Source of the DNA: Holothuria scabra
Taxonomy: Eukaryota; Echinodermata; Holothuroidea; Aspidochirotida; Holothuriidae
Length of the DNA: 64,000 nucleotides
Direction: 5' to 3'
Assembly: GCA_037179385.1 (NCBI GenBank)
Contig: CM074189.1
Span: forward strand, 25,295,648-25,359,647
The translations under genes were made by a program, and so were the position numbers. The notes beneath the pieces were generated by a model that was not told the origin of the DNA, searched no databases, and saw only the letters and a program-made list of their open reading frames with translations. Each line of letters starts with the position of its first letter. The first letter of the stretch is position 1. Below, piece by piece: positions 12,430-22,825 of the stretch.

Positions 12430-12508
12430 CCAATTATAATTATAGAGGCAATATTTTTTTACGGATAATTATCTCTATTAATTATAATAATAGAGATAAT
12501 TATCCGTA
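12430..12508. repeat. Inverted filler at the LINE 5' junction
   Basis: The last 16 bp of the LINE side (ACGGATAATTATCTCT, 12461-12476) are the exact reverse complement of target sequence just past the junction (12493-12508). The match extends outward through an AATATTTTTT block, for about 27 bp in all. A TTATAATTATAG stretch at about 12434 also resembles the target. This looks like target DNA copied in inverted orientation when the LINE 5' end was joined. Confidence 0.7.
12477..12494. repeat. LINE target-site duplication, 5' copy
   Basis: ATTAATTATAATAATAGA, identical to 7253-7270. Joining the two copies restores a continuous fold-back arm. Confidence 0.9.
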
Positions 12509-12859
12509 AAAAATATTTTTTCTGACAGTTGCTCTTTATAAATGGCCTCCTTTTATGCCAAATAATTGAAACGTGTCTTTAAAACATTTTAGATGCAATT
12601 CAGGTCAATCAAGATGGCGGAAGAAGTAAAATAGCCGTCAGTGATATAATTACCGTATTTTTTAATAATAAAGAAAATAATCACTTCAGATATATATAAC
12701 ACATAAAAACCTAAAATGTGTCCATAATCTTTAATAGCCATCGAAAATGTATTTTGGGGGCAGATTTAAGGTTTAAATGTCTTAAATATTTAACATAAAA
12801 TATGGCCATTTATAAAGAGCAACTGTCAGGAAAAAGTAATTTTTATGGATTATTTTCTC

Positions 12860-14735
12860 TATTATTACAATATATTGAAATTTTACATTAGCAACCAATC
12901 TGCTATATTCCCATCTTGGTTGACCTGGATCCTAAAAGAAATGTCCAGAAAAATACTTTATGAATATTTACAACAGAAAATGAACACAGGTTAGGTTTTC
13001 CTGTGCCAAAAGTACTTTTAATGATTACTTTACTATCTTCATGATATATCAACATTTTGCTTTTCCGCCATTTTGGTTGATCTGAGTTCCAAAAGAAGTA
13101 TTTTGAAAAGTAAGTATGGATTATTTGTCATAAAATCTGTCCAGAAATAAGGGCAACTGTGTCAAAAGTATTTTTAATGAATATTTTTCTTATTATTTTT
13201 TGTACATAATGATCGTTTCATTGGCGGCCATATTGTTGTTTCCGCCATCTTGGTTAGTGTGGGGTCCTGCATAAAATACCAGAAACCATGTTTTGAGAAT
13301 TATGTACAATTTTCTATAAAGATATCAGAAATTTTTAGTCGAAATATATTTTAGTGATTATTTTCTGACATTTATTTGCATTTTTTTAAATTATTTTCTT
13401 ATTTTTGTAGGGAATTTTTACTATATATTGTTTTTACTTCTTCAGTGCATTTCCGACATATTGAACGACAAATACTCTTGTATACAGGATTGTCAAGTTC
13501 CGCCTTTTGTTTGAAAACATTATTTTACATCATTATGATTGAGGAAGGCGGGAATTCGCATTTTTTCACAATTTTTTGGAAATATTTCATTTAGTTTGGC
13601 AGCCATTTTGTTGTTTTCCGCCATCTTGGTAAACCTGAATCTCACCAAAACAGTCCCAAAAATTAGTTCTGGAATACTTGTCATAAAATATGACTAAATT
13701 TTAAAAGTCGATCCCTCAAAAATATTTTTTAAGAATATTTCTTTTATTATTATTTAATACAAAATATTCAAAATGTTTGCCACCATTTTGTTTTTGGCAG
13801 TCATTTTGAACGGGCGAGACCCAAAATATTTACCAATACCACTTGATTTCGTGTTCAGCGGACCGTAACGTTTCCAAATAATATTGCGACGGAAAGTTGT
13901 AGGGCTGCCTGTGAGATGCATGTTGGCCATAGCCTATAATGACCACCCCAGATGGCACTTACCTCAATCTCCTGCCAATTTGAAGCTATTAGTACTGATA
14001 TTTCATTGCATTGTTTTGCACCTTTTTAGGTATTAAGAAGGAACACTGGTATCGATATGGACATGTAGACGTGCAATTAATAAATTTCCTACAACAAGGA
14101 ATGCTTGAATAGATACAAAAATGATTTCGAGATGGTGTACAGCTTATAGCTCTCTTTAACCATGAATAGATTGTCATTTCCGGGTTGGAAATCTATGTTT
14201 TTCTAACAAATTTTTTACTAGTTAACATTTCGTTCGACGCTGGTACTTCCTAAATACAAACCCTGGAAGTAGTCTAAAATTGTCTGAAGACATGTAATAT
14301 AATCATTTCAGGTCACACTAGGACAAATGAATCGATTTAATGTACACAATTACATTTTAAAATAGAATAGTCAAGATTTAGGTCAAAGGTCAAATTTCGA
14401 ATCTTTTTGACATTTAATGACCTCAAAAGTCACGTGATTCTCAAAATCTTTATATCAACTAAAAGAAAATTTCTTTCCAAGTATTTTGAGGGGTAGTTTG
14501 CAACTCTCGAGTTTCTAGATGAAAAATAATAGCCATTTTACTTTCCCCTACCCCTTCAAGTTTTGATTTTTCAGCACCCTGACTCTTGGCAGATTCCCCA
14601 ACCCACCCGAAGATACCCATATACCTGAGTTTTTCTGTTTATAGACATGTCAGGGAATCGAAAAAAAAAAAACATGGTGGCATTAATGACCATTCCAGGT
14701 GGCACTTGCCTCAATCTGAAGCCGGGCTAAGAGGG
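12860..14735 (-). repeat. Right arm of the fold-back element
   Basis: Reverse complement of the left arm. The mirrored CCGCCATCTTGG motifs appear at 13241 and 13619, and another sense copy sits near the loop at 12609. The internal edge next to the loop has a further short inverted match (12495-12548 against 12800-12859), which is the part of the arm cut off by the LINE. Confidence 0.85.
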
Positions 14736-15134
14736 GTTCTCATCCAGCTTGGATTAAACCTGATTTGGAATTTACAGCACCCATGTTATGCGAAAAAGTT
14801 CAGAGCAGGCACATTGTAGTTTTCAAGAGTTAATTATTAGAGTTATTGGGTAAATCTACAAATTTAATTTCAGTGTCCATTGGTGTTACTTAGAACGTTG
14901 TTTACATTACGTTTCCATTTTTTTAACCAAATATGTATTAGTTATATTCTTAAGGATTTTTGGTTTGCTCCATTCTACTTCCATTCCATGTGTGTAATGG
15001 GTCTTTGGAGTTTTAATTAAAAGTTGGATGTTTGTTATGTGAATTGATGATATAATGTTTCACAAGATCAAAGTGGGATACAGCAAAGATGACCATTTAC
15101 AGGATATTTGTAATTTTTCTTTCAATGTATCCCT

Positions 15135-15148
15135 CCCCCCCCCCCCCC
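15135..15148. repeat. Poly-C run
   Basis: Uninterrupted C14. Similar C runs lie at about 20922 and 20961. Confidence 0.9.
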
Positions 15149-15431
15149 GAATGTACGCTTGTTCTGACTATGAATACGTTGAGGAAGTATCTTTTGGAGT
15201 GAACCCAGACTAAATCAGTTTATATCTAAAATTTTCAAAGTTGTGTAATCATGAAAAAAAACACCTATTCTTGGTACTTACCTCTGGGTTAGAAAAAAAT
15301 AAATCTACTAATTTGTTTAAATCATCTTACTATGTTTTGTTGAAATAACTTAATTAAAACTGTACTTTTTTTTTTTTTTGAAATATTAAGTGTTAAAACA
15401 TAACAAACTTTCTTTTACTTCTATTCTAAAG

Positions 15432-15745
15432 GTGAATTTTCAAGACTAATTGTGAAAATATCAACGAAACTCACGAGAACAAACTGTGTCTTCCTGGCAA
15501 GATATTTCAATTTTTCTCCAGCAAAAATTGCAATAATTAAAGAGGAAACTAATACACCTGGAATAGATTTGCTTGATACGATGGTTGAACACAATGACAT
15601 TAACAAGTATGATGTTACCTACTTGCAAAAGGCTTTGATAGACTTAGAACTCAACGATGTAAATGAGACACTAGTCATACCGTATCAAAGAATGATTGAC
15701 CCGCGAGCCCATGAAAAGCATAAAGTTCTACCACAGTCGCCTTAA
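15432..15745 (+). CDS. Terminal exon: death-fold (DED/death-domain-like) protein
   Basis: The acceptor is TTTACTTCTATTCTAAAG and the stop is TAA at 15743-15745. The exon supplies two bases that complete Gly, then 103 codons beginning EFSRLIVKISTKLTRTN. The pattern is that of a six-helix death-fold: a Cys-x-x-Leu-Ala pair in helix 2 (CVFLARYFNFSP), a charged turn (IIKEETNTPG), a Leu-Leu pair (IDLLDTM), then DVTYLQKAL and DLELNDVNETL. DED and death-domain proteins of invertebrate deuterostomes look like this. They act by homotypic assembly in apoptosis and innate immune signalling. About 20 residues of basic, proline-containing tail follow the domain. Whether it is a DED or a DD cannot be settled by eye. 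The upstream partner is either the kinase exons or only the exon at 5204. Confidence 0.7.
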
Positions 15746-15794
15746 AACGTGCCGTAAAACGCCATGAGTAGTTAAGTCGTCATTACCAAACAAT

Positions 15795-15800
15795 AATAAA
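15795..15800 (+). promoter_or_regulatory. Polyadenylation signal AATAAA
   Basis: A canonical AATAAA lies 50 bp after the stop codon of the death-fold exon, on the same strand. Confidence 0.5.
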
Positions 15801-16199
15801 CAAGGGCCTGTACCATTGAATCTATGCTATACTGGTTTTAAAGGACAATGACAACTGTAGAGTATAATCCAGGATCGTGTTTTTTATGCAGAAAAGTTGC
15901 CTTTTTACTTGGAGTGAAGATTATATTTAATCCATTATTGAACGGTTGTGTTTGATTGATGCAATGTATTGCATGGAGACGTTTCTCACTCACTACACTA
16001 CATAACCGTCGTTTAATTTATGACTTTATGCGTAGGCCTTTTCGTTTATAAATTGTATATATTTATTGTAGTTGGTCAACATCTTCGTTCTACAACACTT
16101 ATACTACCGATTGTAAAACCAATTTGTTCCAGTGAGGTCGAGTAAAAATTGTGAAGAGAACAATGTAACGGTATCTAAAAGGCTAGGTCACTCATTAAT

Positions 16200-16527
16200 T
16201 TATGGTACACCCCACGACAACTGGATTAAGAATGTATGGCAAACGTACTCAATTTTCAGGGCAAACCTGTTTACTTTGAAGTGAGGTGCAAACCAAAGAA
16301 CCTCTAGAAACTGGATCGTAAACCTTTCTTCATCTAACTCAGGAATTTTTTTTTCTTCGGAAGTCATTATCTCCTCTTTCGTGAAGGATTTCTTCCTTAG
16401 GTATAATATTGTTAACACTTCTATAGTAATTCTGTATCTGAAAAAAATCCTTTTCATTGATCACGTTTGACAGATGCTTATCTTCTACTGATTGCGTAAT
16501 CGTTAATTCTCTTGCAAAATTAAACAA
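16200..16527 (-). pseudogene. Possible decayed gene fragment (NLR-like?), frameshifted
   Basis: Two overlapping minus-strand frames give FARELTITQSVEDKHL... and then YLRKKSFTKEEIMTSEEKKI...DEERFTIQFLEVLWFA. Joined by a frameshift near 16400 they loosely resemble the region after a NACHT domain (K-x-S-F-T-x-E-E-I, then F-x-x-Q-F-L-x-x-L). The match is weak and no P-loop is present. It could equally be chance. It is noted because death-fold proteins and NLRs are often co-expanded in echinoderms. Confidence 0.2.
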
Positions 16528-17168
16528 TTTTTGCTATGAAAAACTTAATCGGAAAGGGAAAGAAGGTTTTGATGAATTGAGGCTGAAATGTACCTTATAC
16601 CTTAACTTTTGCCCCAGTTCAGATGAAAGTATTGGGTGAAAAACGTTTCTGGTTAAAAATTCACTTCCTTCAAGATAATCCAACAAAAGTTTTCTTCACC
16701 ACCCAGCCCCCTTACAACATAGAAATTAGAATGAGGGAATCATTACAGCCAATGTAATGTATTGTAAAAACTTGTGTTTGCTAAGTGAGAAATCTCTCCC
16801 CTTGAAGAAGTGCAGAACGAACTGGCCGACCAGGGCACGAAATGGCCGATTTTTTTATGCCATTTAACCACAACGATTGTTTACTTAGTCAGAACAAATA
16901 TTTACCCTGCATGTTTTAACGTCAGTTTATCCATGAAATTCAGTTTCAGCGAATAACTTTTTATTACTGAGAAAATAACGTCATTAAGCCTTAAGCCACT
17001 CGATGTCCACTGCAAGTGAGTTAACCGCAAAAATGTGAGAGGTTGAGTCCTTGAAGCTGGTGAAGGCAATTTTATGTTTCCTTCAAGGGAACGATTTTCC
17101 AATGTATCTATACCTTAAACTCACATCATCTATCATTACTGCATTTTAAAATATTATTGTTTAAAATA

Positions 17169-17440
17169 TTATCCCTTTTTGAATGCACTAAGAAAGGTGA
17201 TTGGGTATAATTTGAAGGCACTCTGGAGAAGACCCACCAGAATGGAGAAAAGGCAGAGCAGGGAAAGAAAGGAAGGACGAAAAAATAATAAATCGAGGAT
17301 AAGAGTGAGGCTTAGAGACCACTGTCCTAAGTCTCTTAAGTTTTCATTACCATTAAAAAACGCATCAAACCACTCTCCTGATGAAGTTTCCTTTAAAAGT
17401 TCCACCATTTGAAGAAGAAGACCAGATGCGTTGCCACGGA
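17169..17440 (-). pseudogene. Possible CARD-like fragment
   Basis: The minus-strand frame reads NASGLLLQMVELLKETSSG, then EWFDAFFNGNENLRDLG. This resembles the helix 4-5 part of RIG-I/MDA5-type CARDs (L-L-x-x-L-x-x-x-x-GWF-x-x-F-L-x-A-L). It then runs into a hydrophobic, non-CARD sequence. No good splice sites bound it, so if real it is a relic. Confidence 0.2.
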
Positions 17441-19238
17441 AACGGATTAGATGTCAGTTAGAGTCGCTCTTCTGCGTGACTGACAACGTAAAAAAAAAGA
17501 TAAGTCTAAGCAGTACTTTGAAAATAAAGAATGACTTCCTCCCCAGGTCCATTTTCTTGTTTGCCCTATACATTGGCACGCGATCACTGCAGACGTATCA
17601 ACTACGCAGGGCGTTTTCGCCACTTTGTTTTCCAGTGTTTCTATGAACAGAGGGAAGTTTCAATATCATGGTCTCATATTGCCTTAAATTTCATATTTAT
17701 TGCCTTGATTAAATGCAAATGATCTTCTCGTATCTACGTTTGGTTTTTAGTGGAGTAACGCACATAAAAAGATGAGAAAAATCCAGATTTGCCAAATAAT
17801 TCTTTCCTTATAATTTAAAGACCAGTGTTGTGGAATTGCCCAGCTCGGGTGAAAAGGACTGGTGAAAAGGCCTAGTCAAAGGGGATTCCTTTTTTTTTCA
17901 TATTTAAAAAAAAAAATCCCAGGATTATCTCAATTACCTTAATTTCTATATTCAATGCTTGGATTATTTAAAATTCATCATTTAGTTGTTTGTAGTTGGG
18001 CCTTCAGATTGAAGAAAAAATATCGAAGTTAGTAACATATAACGAGGCCCCTTTGGAAAATGTTTGCTTTTTGCTTTATAGGAGGGGATAAGATATGTAA
18101 AATGGTGCTATTTGAAAACATGTGGAAGCATATTGAAACATGCATAACGGCCGTCAGTTGTGGAATTTAGCTCCTACTGCTCGGACAAACTCGGTCAGAC
18201 TACTAACGTCCGACTGGAATTTCCCCTGACTTGCTGATTTTCCCCGACTAGCCGACTCCAGAATTGCATGGGGGTATGCGGCCCATGATGCCCCAGCCAA
18301 CGACTAGGCCTACTGCTCCGCAGCGCTTCAGTGATGATGATCTCTTTATGGGGAAATGAAAGTTTATGGTTGACCTACCTTTTGTGAAATCACACGGGTC
18401 TGCTCTATACGGTATAGTCCCCCATATCATATTGGTCCATCCATGGTCTCATTGACGGTCTTCCTAGCAACCCATTTGGATTAAGATAAGGGTTGTTGGT
18501 AATAGGTTATGATAGGGTCAAGTCTATGAGTTCGGGTAAAGAGGCAAAATCGCGTGAAAACCTAATGTCCGACCAATATCAGATGCAACAAAAGATTACT
18601 TGCTCGCATCTGGCACACATCGGATTTCAATGCACATTTCACATTTCAAGATCTTGGAATAATTAAGTACCCTTCAAGCATTTCAAAACTTATTTGTCCA
18701 AACCCAACCAAACTAGCCAATTCCGAGTCTTCAACGGAGACCGATCCCCAATTCAAGGGCAAGGGGCTTCGAAATGTACTTGCCTGCAAGTACAGCCTGT
18801 CTAGTTGGACCTTGGATCCAACTCTTTGCGGGTTGGTGGCCTTGCGCTTGCGCCGCCGTGAACGCTACATGTGAAGATCATTGCATTCAATTACAAAATT
18901 GATCTGCTAATTCTACCCTTACCTTACACACGGTTGCACCTCCTTTCAAATATTGAAAAATCCAGGATACGCCAATGCATAAGAACAAAACGGATGGAAA
19001 GCTGAATTGCTTACGGTATTTTCTTGATTACGGTACCTCAATTAGGTGGAAATGAGCTGTAACTAGAAAAAGCAATATAACGGAACTTATTGTGTAATAC
19101 CTGTTTACAAAATTTCAGCACTTTTACAGTTAAGCTTACCCAACGTTGGTGGAATATAACCAGATATTTTAAGGTTTGGCTAATATTTTCTTGATCAATA
19201 GTTCATGGGGACCACTTCGAATGAAATGAAATGAAAAG

Positions 19239-19271
19239 AAAAAAAAAAAAACACACACACACACACACACA
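19239..19271. repeat. Poly-A followed by (CA)10 microsatellite
   Basis: A12 runs directly into about ten AC units. Confidence 0.95.
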
Positions 19272-19369
19272 TAGCCCTCTTGGTTTATGGGGCGGTGTGA
19301 TGAACGTTCCTATAAATAAGTAAACATCTGCAGTCTCATGCGTACTCCAATTACAGATCTATCACGGGT

Positions 19370-19600
19370 TAAACATTTAAGGGCTAGTTTCCGATTGGTT
19401 CTTGTAAAACCAGCAAACAAAAATCTACAAATGAACACACAAAAATCAGCTTTATGTTACTCAACGCTGTTTGACCAAACGTCTGGTATGTGAAGCATAT
19501 GAAATAATCAAGAAACCCTTTGTATTAAATTGTAAAAGAGAAGAGGTTGCTATATCTCCCTTTTTTAATTTGAAAATGAAACATTTAAACCCGTCACGTA
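19370..19600 (+). repeat. Dispersed repeat, copy 1
   Basis: The segment from ATCACGGGTTAAACATTTAA through ACTCAACGCTGTTTGACCAA to the CATTTAAAC region matches 40225-40410 in the same order (ATTATCACGCGTTAACC..., ACTCAACGTTGTTTCATCAA...) at perhaps 70 percent identity. No ends or coding sequence were found. Confidence 0.5.
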
Positions 19601-20174
19601 TTAAAGAGAGGATCCTTGCATGTTTCAAAAGTCAAGTTGAACGTAAAAGCGAAAATAACATGTTTACGATTCGGCATGAGTAGACTATTGTTGGACCTTG
19701 TGACAGTGGCGGCTGTATAGTTTTGGTATGCTAGACCTGTAGGAGGTGTAAACTTCGGAAACGGGCTTTTTTAGTTGATTAACATTAAACAGTGGTTTAG
19801 TTAGTAACTAAGGTTTGAATAACGACGGACCTCTATGCTAATGTACGGTGATCAGCTTTAGCAAAGTAGTAGGGAAAAACGCCAGTGTGCCACAACTAGA
19901 AAGAATGAGTCCGTGGCCGGCCCGAATTAAACCAATTTCATGAATGGTTAGACACCAAGTCCTAAAAGTCCATCAAACTATCTGACTTGCTACTGGTGTA
20001 CGATCGGAGTGTAAATGTCATCATGTACAAACCCTCGAGTGCCCATCTTCATGTTGTGATGCACAGAACCAAAGTTGTTCATCCATAGACAAAATTCTTG
20101 ATTGTAAATTGAAAATGAGTTGGTTTGTTAATAACCACATAAAAACAGCACATCCCCGAGTTAATAAAGTATAT

Positions 20175-20597
20175 AAGGCAATTTCACTGACGCCATTAAG
20201 ACGGGCAAGCGTTTATTTTATCAACACGCGCAGTAAGAGTACTTGCAACGCGCGCAGTATATGTCTCAGTGGTTTCTATGGGAATACCGTCTGCGTCTGC
20301 TGTAAATACGCTTACCGCATGCGTGTTTTGCCCTTCAATAGACCTCGGTGCATTAACGACACATTGACGTCATACTTGGACGCAAAACAAAGGAACACGC
20401 TGCCACATGCATAAGAACTCGTCTACATGTGTAGCAGACTATGTGTGCATTTGACTGATTGACAAATCAGCTGTCTTCATTTGTCGGTGTTGGTTTGTTT
20501 TGCCCCTAAAGGAGAGTGTTCTCCCCGCTTTGTGACATCATATGCACAAGATCTATGACGTGCTAATTCAATCGGGTGACTTCACATGAAATTGCCT
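20175..20597. mobile_element. Possible non-autonomous DNA element with short inverted ends
   Basis: The left end AGGCAATTTCA and right end TGAAATTGCCT are perfect 11-bp inverted repeats, 423 bp apart. The interior is unusually rich in CpG and GCGC (ACGCGCGCAG twice), unlike its surroundings. No certain target duplication. Open frames inside show no domain. Confidence 0.4.
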
Positions 20598-20663
20598 AAT
20601 AGACGAATCCGATCCAACGCTTGTGTTAAGTGACTAGTACTGTAGGCAGCCATTAGTGGGGTC

Positions 20664-20698
20664 CATCAGCCTTAAATCGTCTTCATTTAAGGCTGATG
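20664..20698. other. Perfect 14-bp hairpin
   Basis: CATCAGCCTTAAAT and ATTTAAGGCTGATG flank a 7-nt loop. Function unknown. It lies in a gene-free stretch. Confidence 0.8.
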
Positions 20699-21642
20699 AA
20701 GGAATCAAGGTAAAGGTTAGTGTACAACCATCCATGGTACAGGTAAGCAAGGAAATTAAAAGGTGATAGACCCCAGTTATGGCCGACTGAAATCACACTA
20801 TCACTTGCTACCGGACTCGTGTATAGCTTGAGACTAGTTTGTTTTTCCATTTCTGCAAGCATATTCCAGGATGACACACGGTCACCTAAACGCAGTAGAT
20901 GAATGGACCTTGTGCATATGATGCCCCCCCCTCCCTTCGATTTTGGCATTCCTCCTTATCCCCCCCCCCCCCATTTGGTTAGTAAGGAGTTGGATTAACC
21001 GACAAAAGCACATAATGTGCCGCTCCAGAGACTTAAATTGTCATCAAAAGACATGCTTTAGACTCCGATTTTGCTCCCAAACATTACCTCTGCCGTTGGC
21101 CCCTCGAGTTTTGACACTCTGGCGCAGGAAGAACCTAGTAAAAGAGCCTCGACAAACCAATACGTCCAAAATATCCTACTTAATGACATTCTCATGTAAA
21201 CTGAGGTTTCGTGTTTCAAAAAAAGAAAAAAAAACACTTTCCCCAGTTTAGCCCATTTTCCTATTCCAACAACACAGGCAATATTAACCCCTTAAAATTA
21301 TGTAAAAAAATCAATAATTAAATATTTCTTTACAAAAACATTGACCTGATGCTGCAACTGCCCCCGGACATTTTTAAGTCGAAAATACACCAGTGCCTAA
21401 GGATGGTGGCGCCTTCTTTGGAAGTATCAAAGATATTATAAACATAGATACCAAACTTAAAATGGCGCGGTGACTCCTCATGGAGGCCGATTTGGAGGGG
21501 CCGAAGTGCTGATCACTGATCAGTTAATTGATATCTTCCGGTAGTATAAATACGTGTGATCTTAAAACATTCTTGCAAACGCCGTTCTTCAATAAATTTC
21601 ACTAACACGAAACAGTTTAAAGCTCCTTCGCCGGCTTTCCAC

Positions 21643-21946
21643 TTAAAGGCATATTTTCATCATCCCAAACAGTTCCAATTCTCCCAACCTACTTACTTCT
21701 AGCCCCTCCCTCATTTATCTAAAACTCATCTTTATCCAGACACAATCCTAGTTTATTGCTTCATGGCTTGTCCCAGTGGCCATACAAGGCCATAATGTGT
21801 AATCAAGACACTCCCAGGGCCAATGCTGTGTAAGTTATCTATGATGCATTGTTTGAATGTGATGCCAATCATAGAGCTGTACCAATTGAGAGTTTTGATA
21901 TATGTATACTGAAACTGTAGTTTGGGGTGACGAATGACTGCCTTCA
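21643..21946. mobile_element. TTAA-flanked MITE family, copy A
   Basis: Starts TTAAAGGCAT...CATCCCAAAC and ends GTTTGGGGTGAC...CCTTCAAG. Same family as 56045-56352 and 63404-63658: about 300 bp, imperfect inverted ends, with a conserved middle mentioning CAGACACAATC. Confidence 0.6.
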
Positions 21947-22825
21947 AGAACATTTGAACATTAACGCACAACGAAAGGTTTGAAGTTCATTTGCTTACTG
22001 ATTGGTCAGTTTCTATGGTATCTTCACAAGCCCACATCTATGCACGCGTTTACATTCTTACGCGCTTACAACACAAAATTAACTAAACAGCGTTTCCTTT
22101 CCAAGCACGCGGTAGTACGCGTCAATTACTCCGGACTTCACACGGAGAAATGCATTGTGCGCGTACAGAACTTACCTTAAAAACGTTATGGAGTACATGA
22201 AAAACTGAACAACCAAGTAAATCAACGAGTAAATTTGGTATCATGTTCATAACCAGCATCTTGCAAAGGAGTGCTGCTTCTTCGCACTTTACACTAAAAG
22301 GGAACGCATGTGGTGTGATACCATGATGCTAAATTAAATATCAGCTACCTTGTTATCCATGGACAGTTTCTTGCATTATTACGACCAGAAAAACATTCTC
22401 AGGTTCTATGGGGTTTGTGGTCAGGTTGCTCCTTACTTCTGAGTGTCATATTTTTTTTTTTTTTTAGAATTTGTAACGTGATAAAGAATCCCACATGGAA
22501 GTACATCATGGTGCAGTCTTGTACATGGCACGGTTACGAACATACAATGTGAAACCTATACAGGTAGTCAAAAGAAAAGACCGGTACGCGTTGCAATATG
22601 ACCGCCTGGAGGTGACAATTTATTACAAACTAGCACGATCAACAAAACCTTCCATGGTAGTTCAATCATTTTATGTACATTTCATTTATAACCAGTTTCG
22701 ATGCTCTTAATCGAAAAAAGACACATTTTAATAACTATAGCTGTAATTTCCATGGTAATTCGTTTTTTTTTTTTCTGTCATTTAAAACCTTTTTCGGTGT
22801 TCTCAGTCTAAAACTGGTACATTTT

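Larger units (their letters stand above)
7271..12476 (-). mobile_element. L1/Tx1-type LINE, nearly full length, with 18-bp target duplications
   Basis: Minus-strand element with two open reading frames: ORF1 (11432-12332) and ORF2 (7640-11336). The 3' end carries an A9 tail (T9 at 7271-7279 on the plus strand). The 18-bp sequence ATTAATTATAATAATAGA is present perfectly at 7253-7270 and 12477-12494, which defines the insertion. ORF2 has an in-frame stop at 10149-10151 and a frameshift at a T7 run (9890-9896). ORF1 has a frameshift at another T7 run (11678-11684). The element is probably inactive, unless the homopolymer frameshifts are sequencing errors. Confidence 0.92.
5395..14735. mobile_element. 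Giant fold-back (palindromic) element split by a LINE
   Basis: The sequence from 5395 rightwards (TAGCCCGGCTTCAGATTGAG...) is repeated in reverse complement ending at 14735 (...CTCAATCTGAAGCCGGGCTA). The arms can be followed with roughly 10 percent divergence for 1876 bp on each side. After subtracting the inserted LINE and one target copy, the element is about 4.1 kb with a loop of roughly 250 bp. The end motif TAGCCCGGC is flanked by AGA on both sides, which may be a 3-bp target duplication. No transposase is visible, so this is a non-autonomous fold-back element. It lies inside the intron between 5267 and 15432, so the pre-mRNA would contain both arms. Confidence 0.85.
15801..19238. other. 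Mostly gene-free; two possible decayed immune-gene fragments on the minus strand
   Basis: Apart from the fragments listed at 16200-16527 and 17169-17440, I see no exon or repeat with clear boundaries. Confidence 0.35.

Noticed and set aside
5960..14177. Two similar 62-codon frames (5960-6148 plus, 13989-14177 minus)
   Set aside because: They are the same sequence in the two arms of the fold-back element and differ at about a fifth of residues, with no sign of protein constraint.
20109..20414. 101-codon plus-strand frame
   Set aside because: Lies in the CpG-rich candidate element, is cysteine-rich by composition, and has no recognisable domain.
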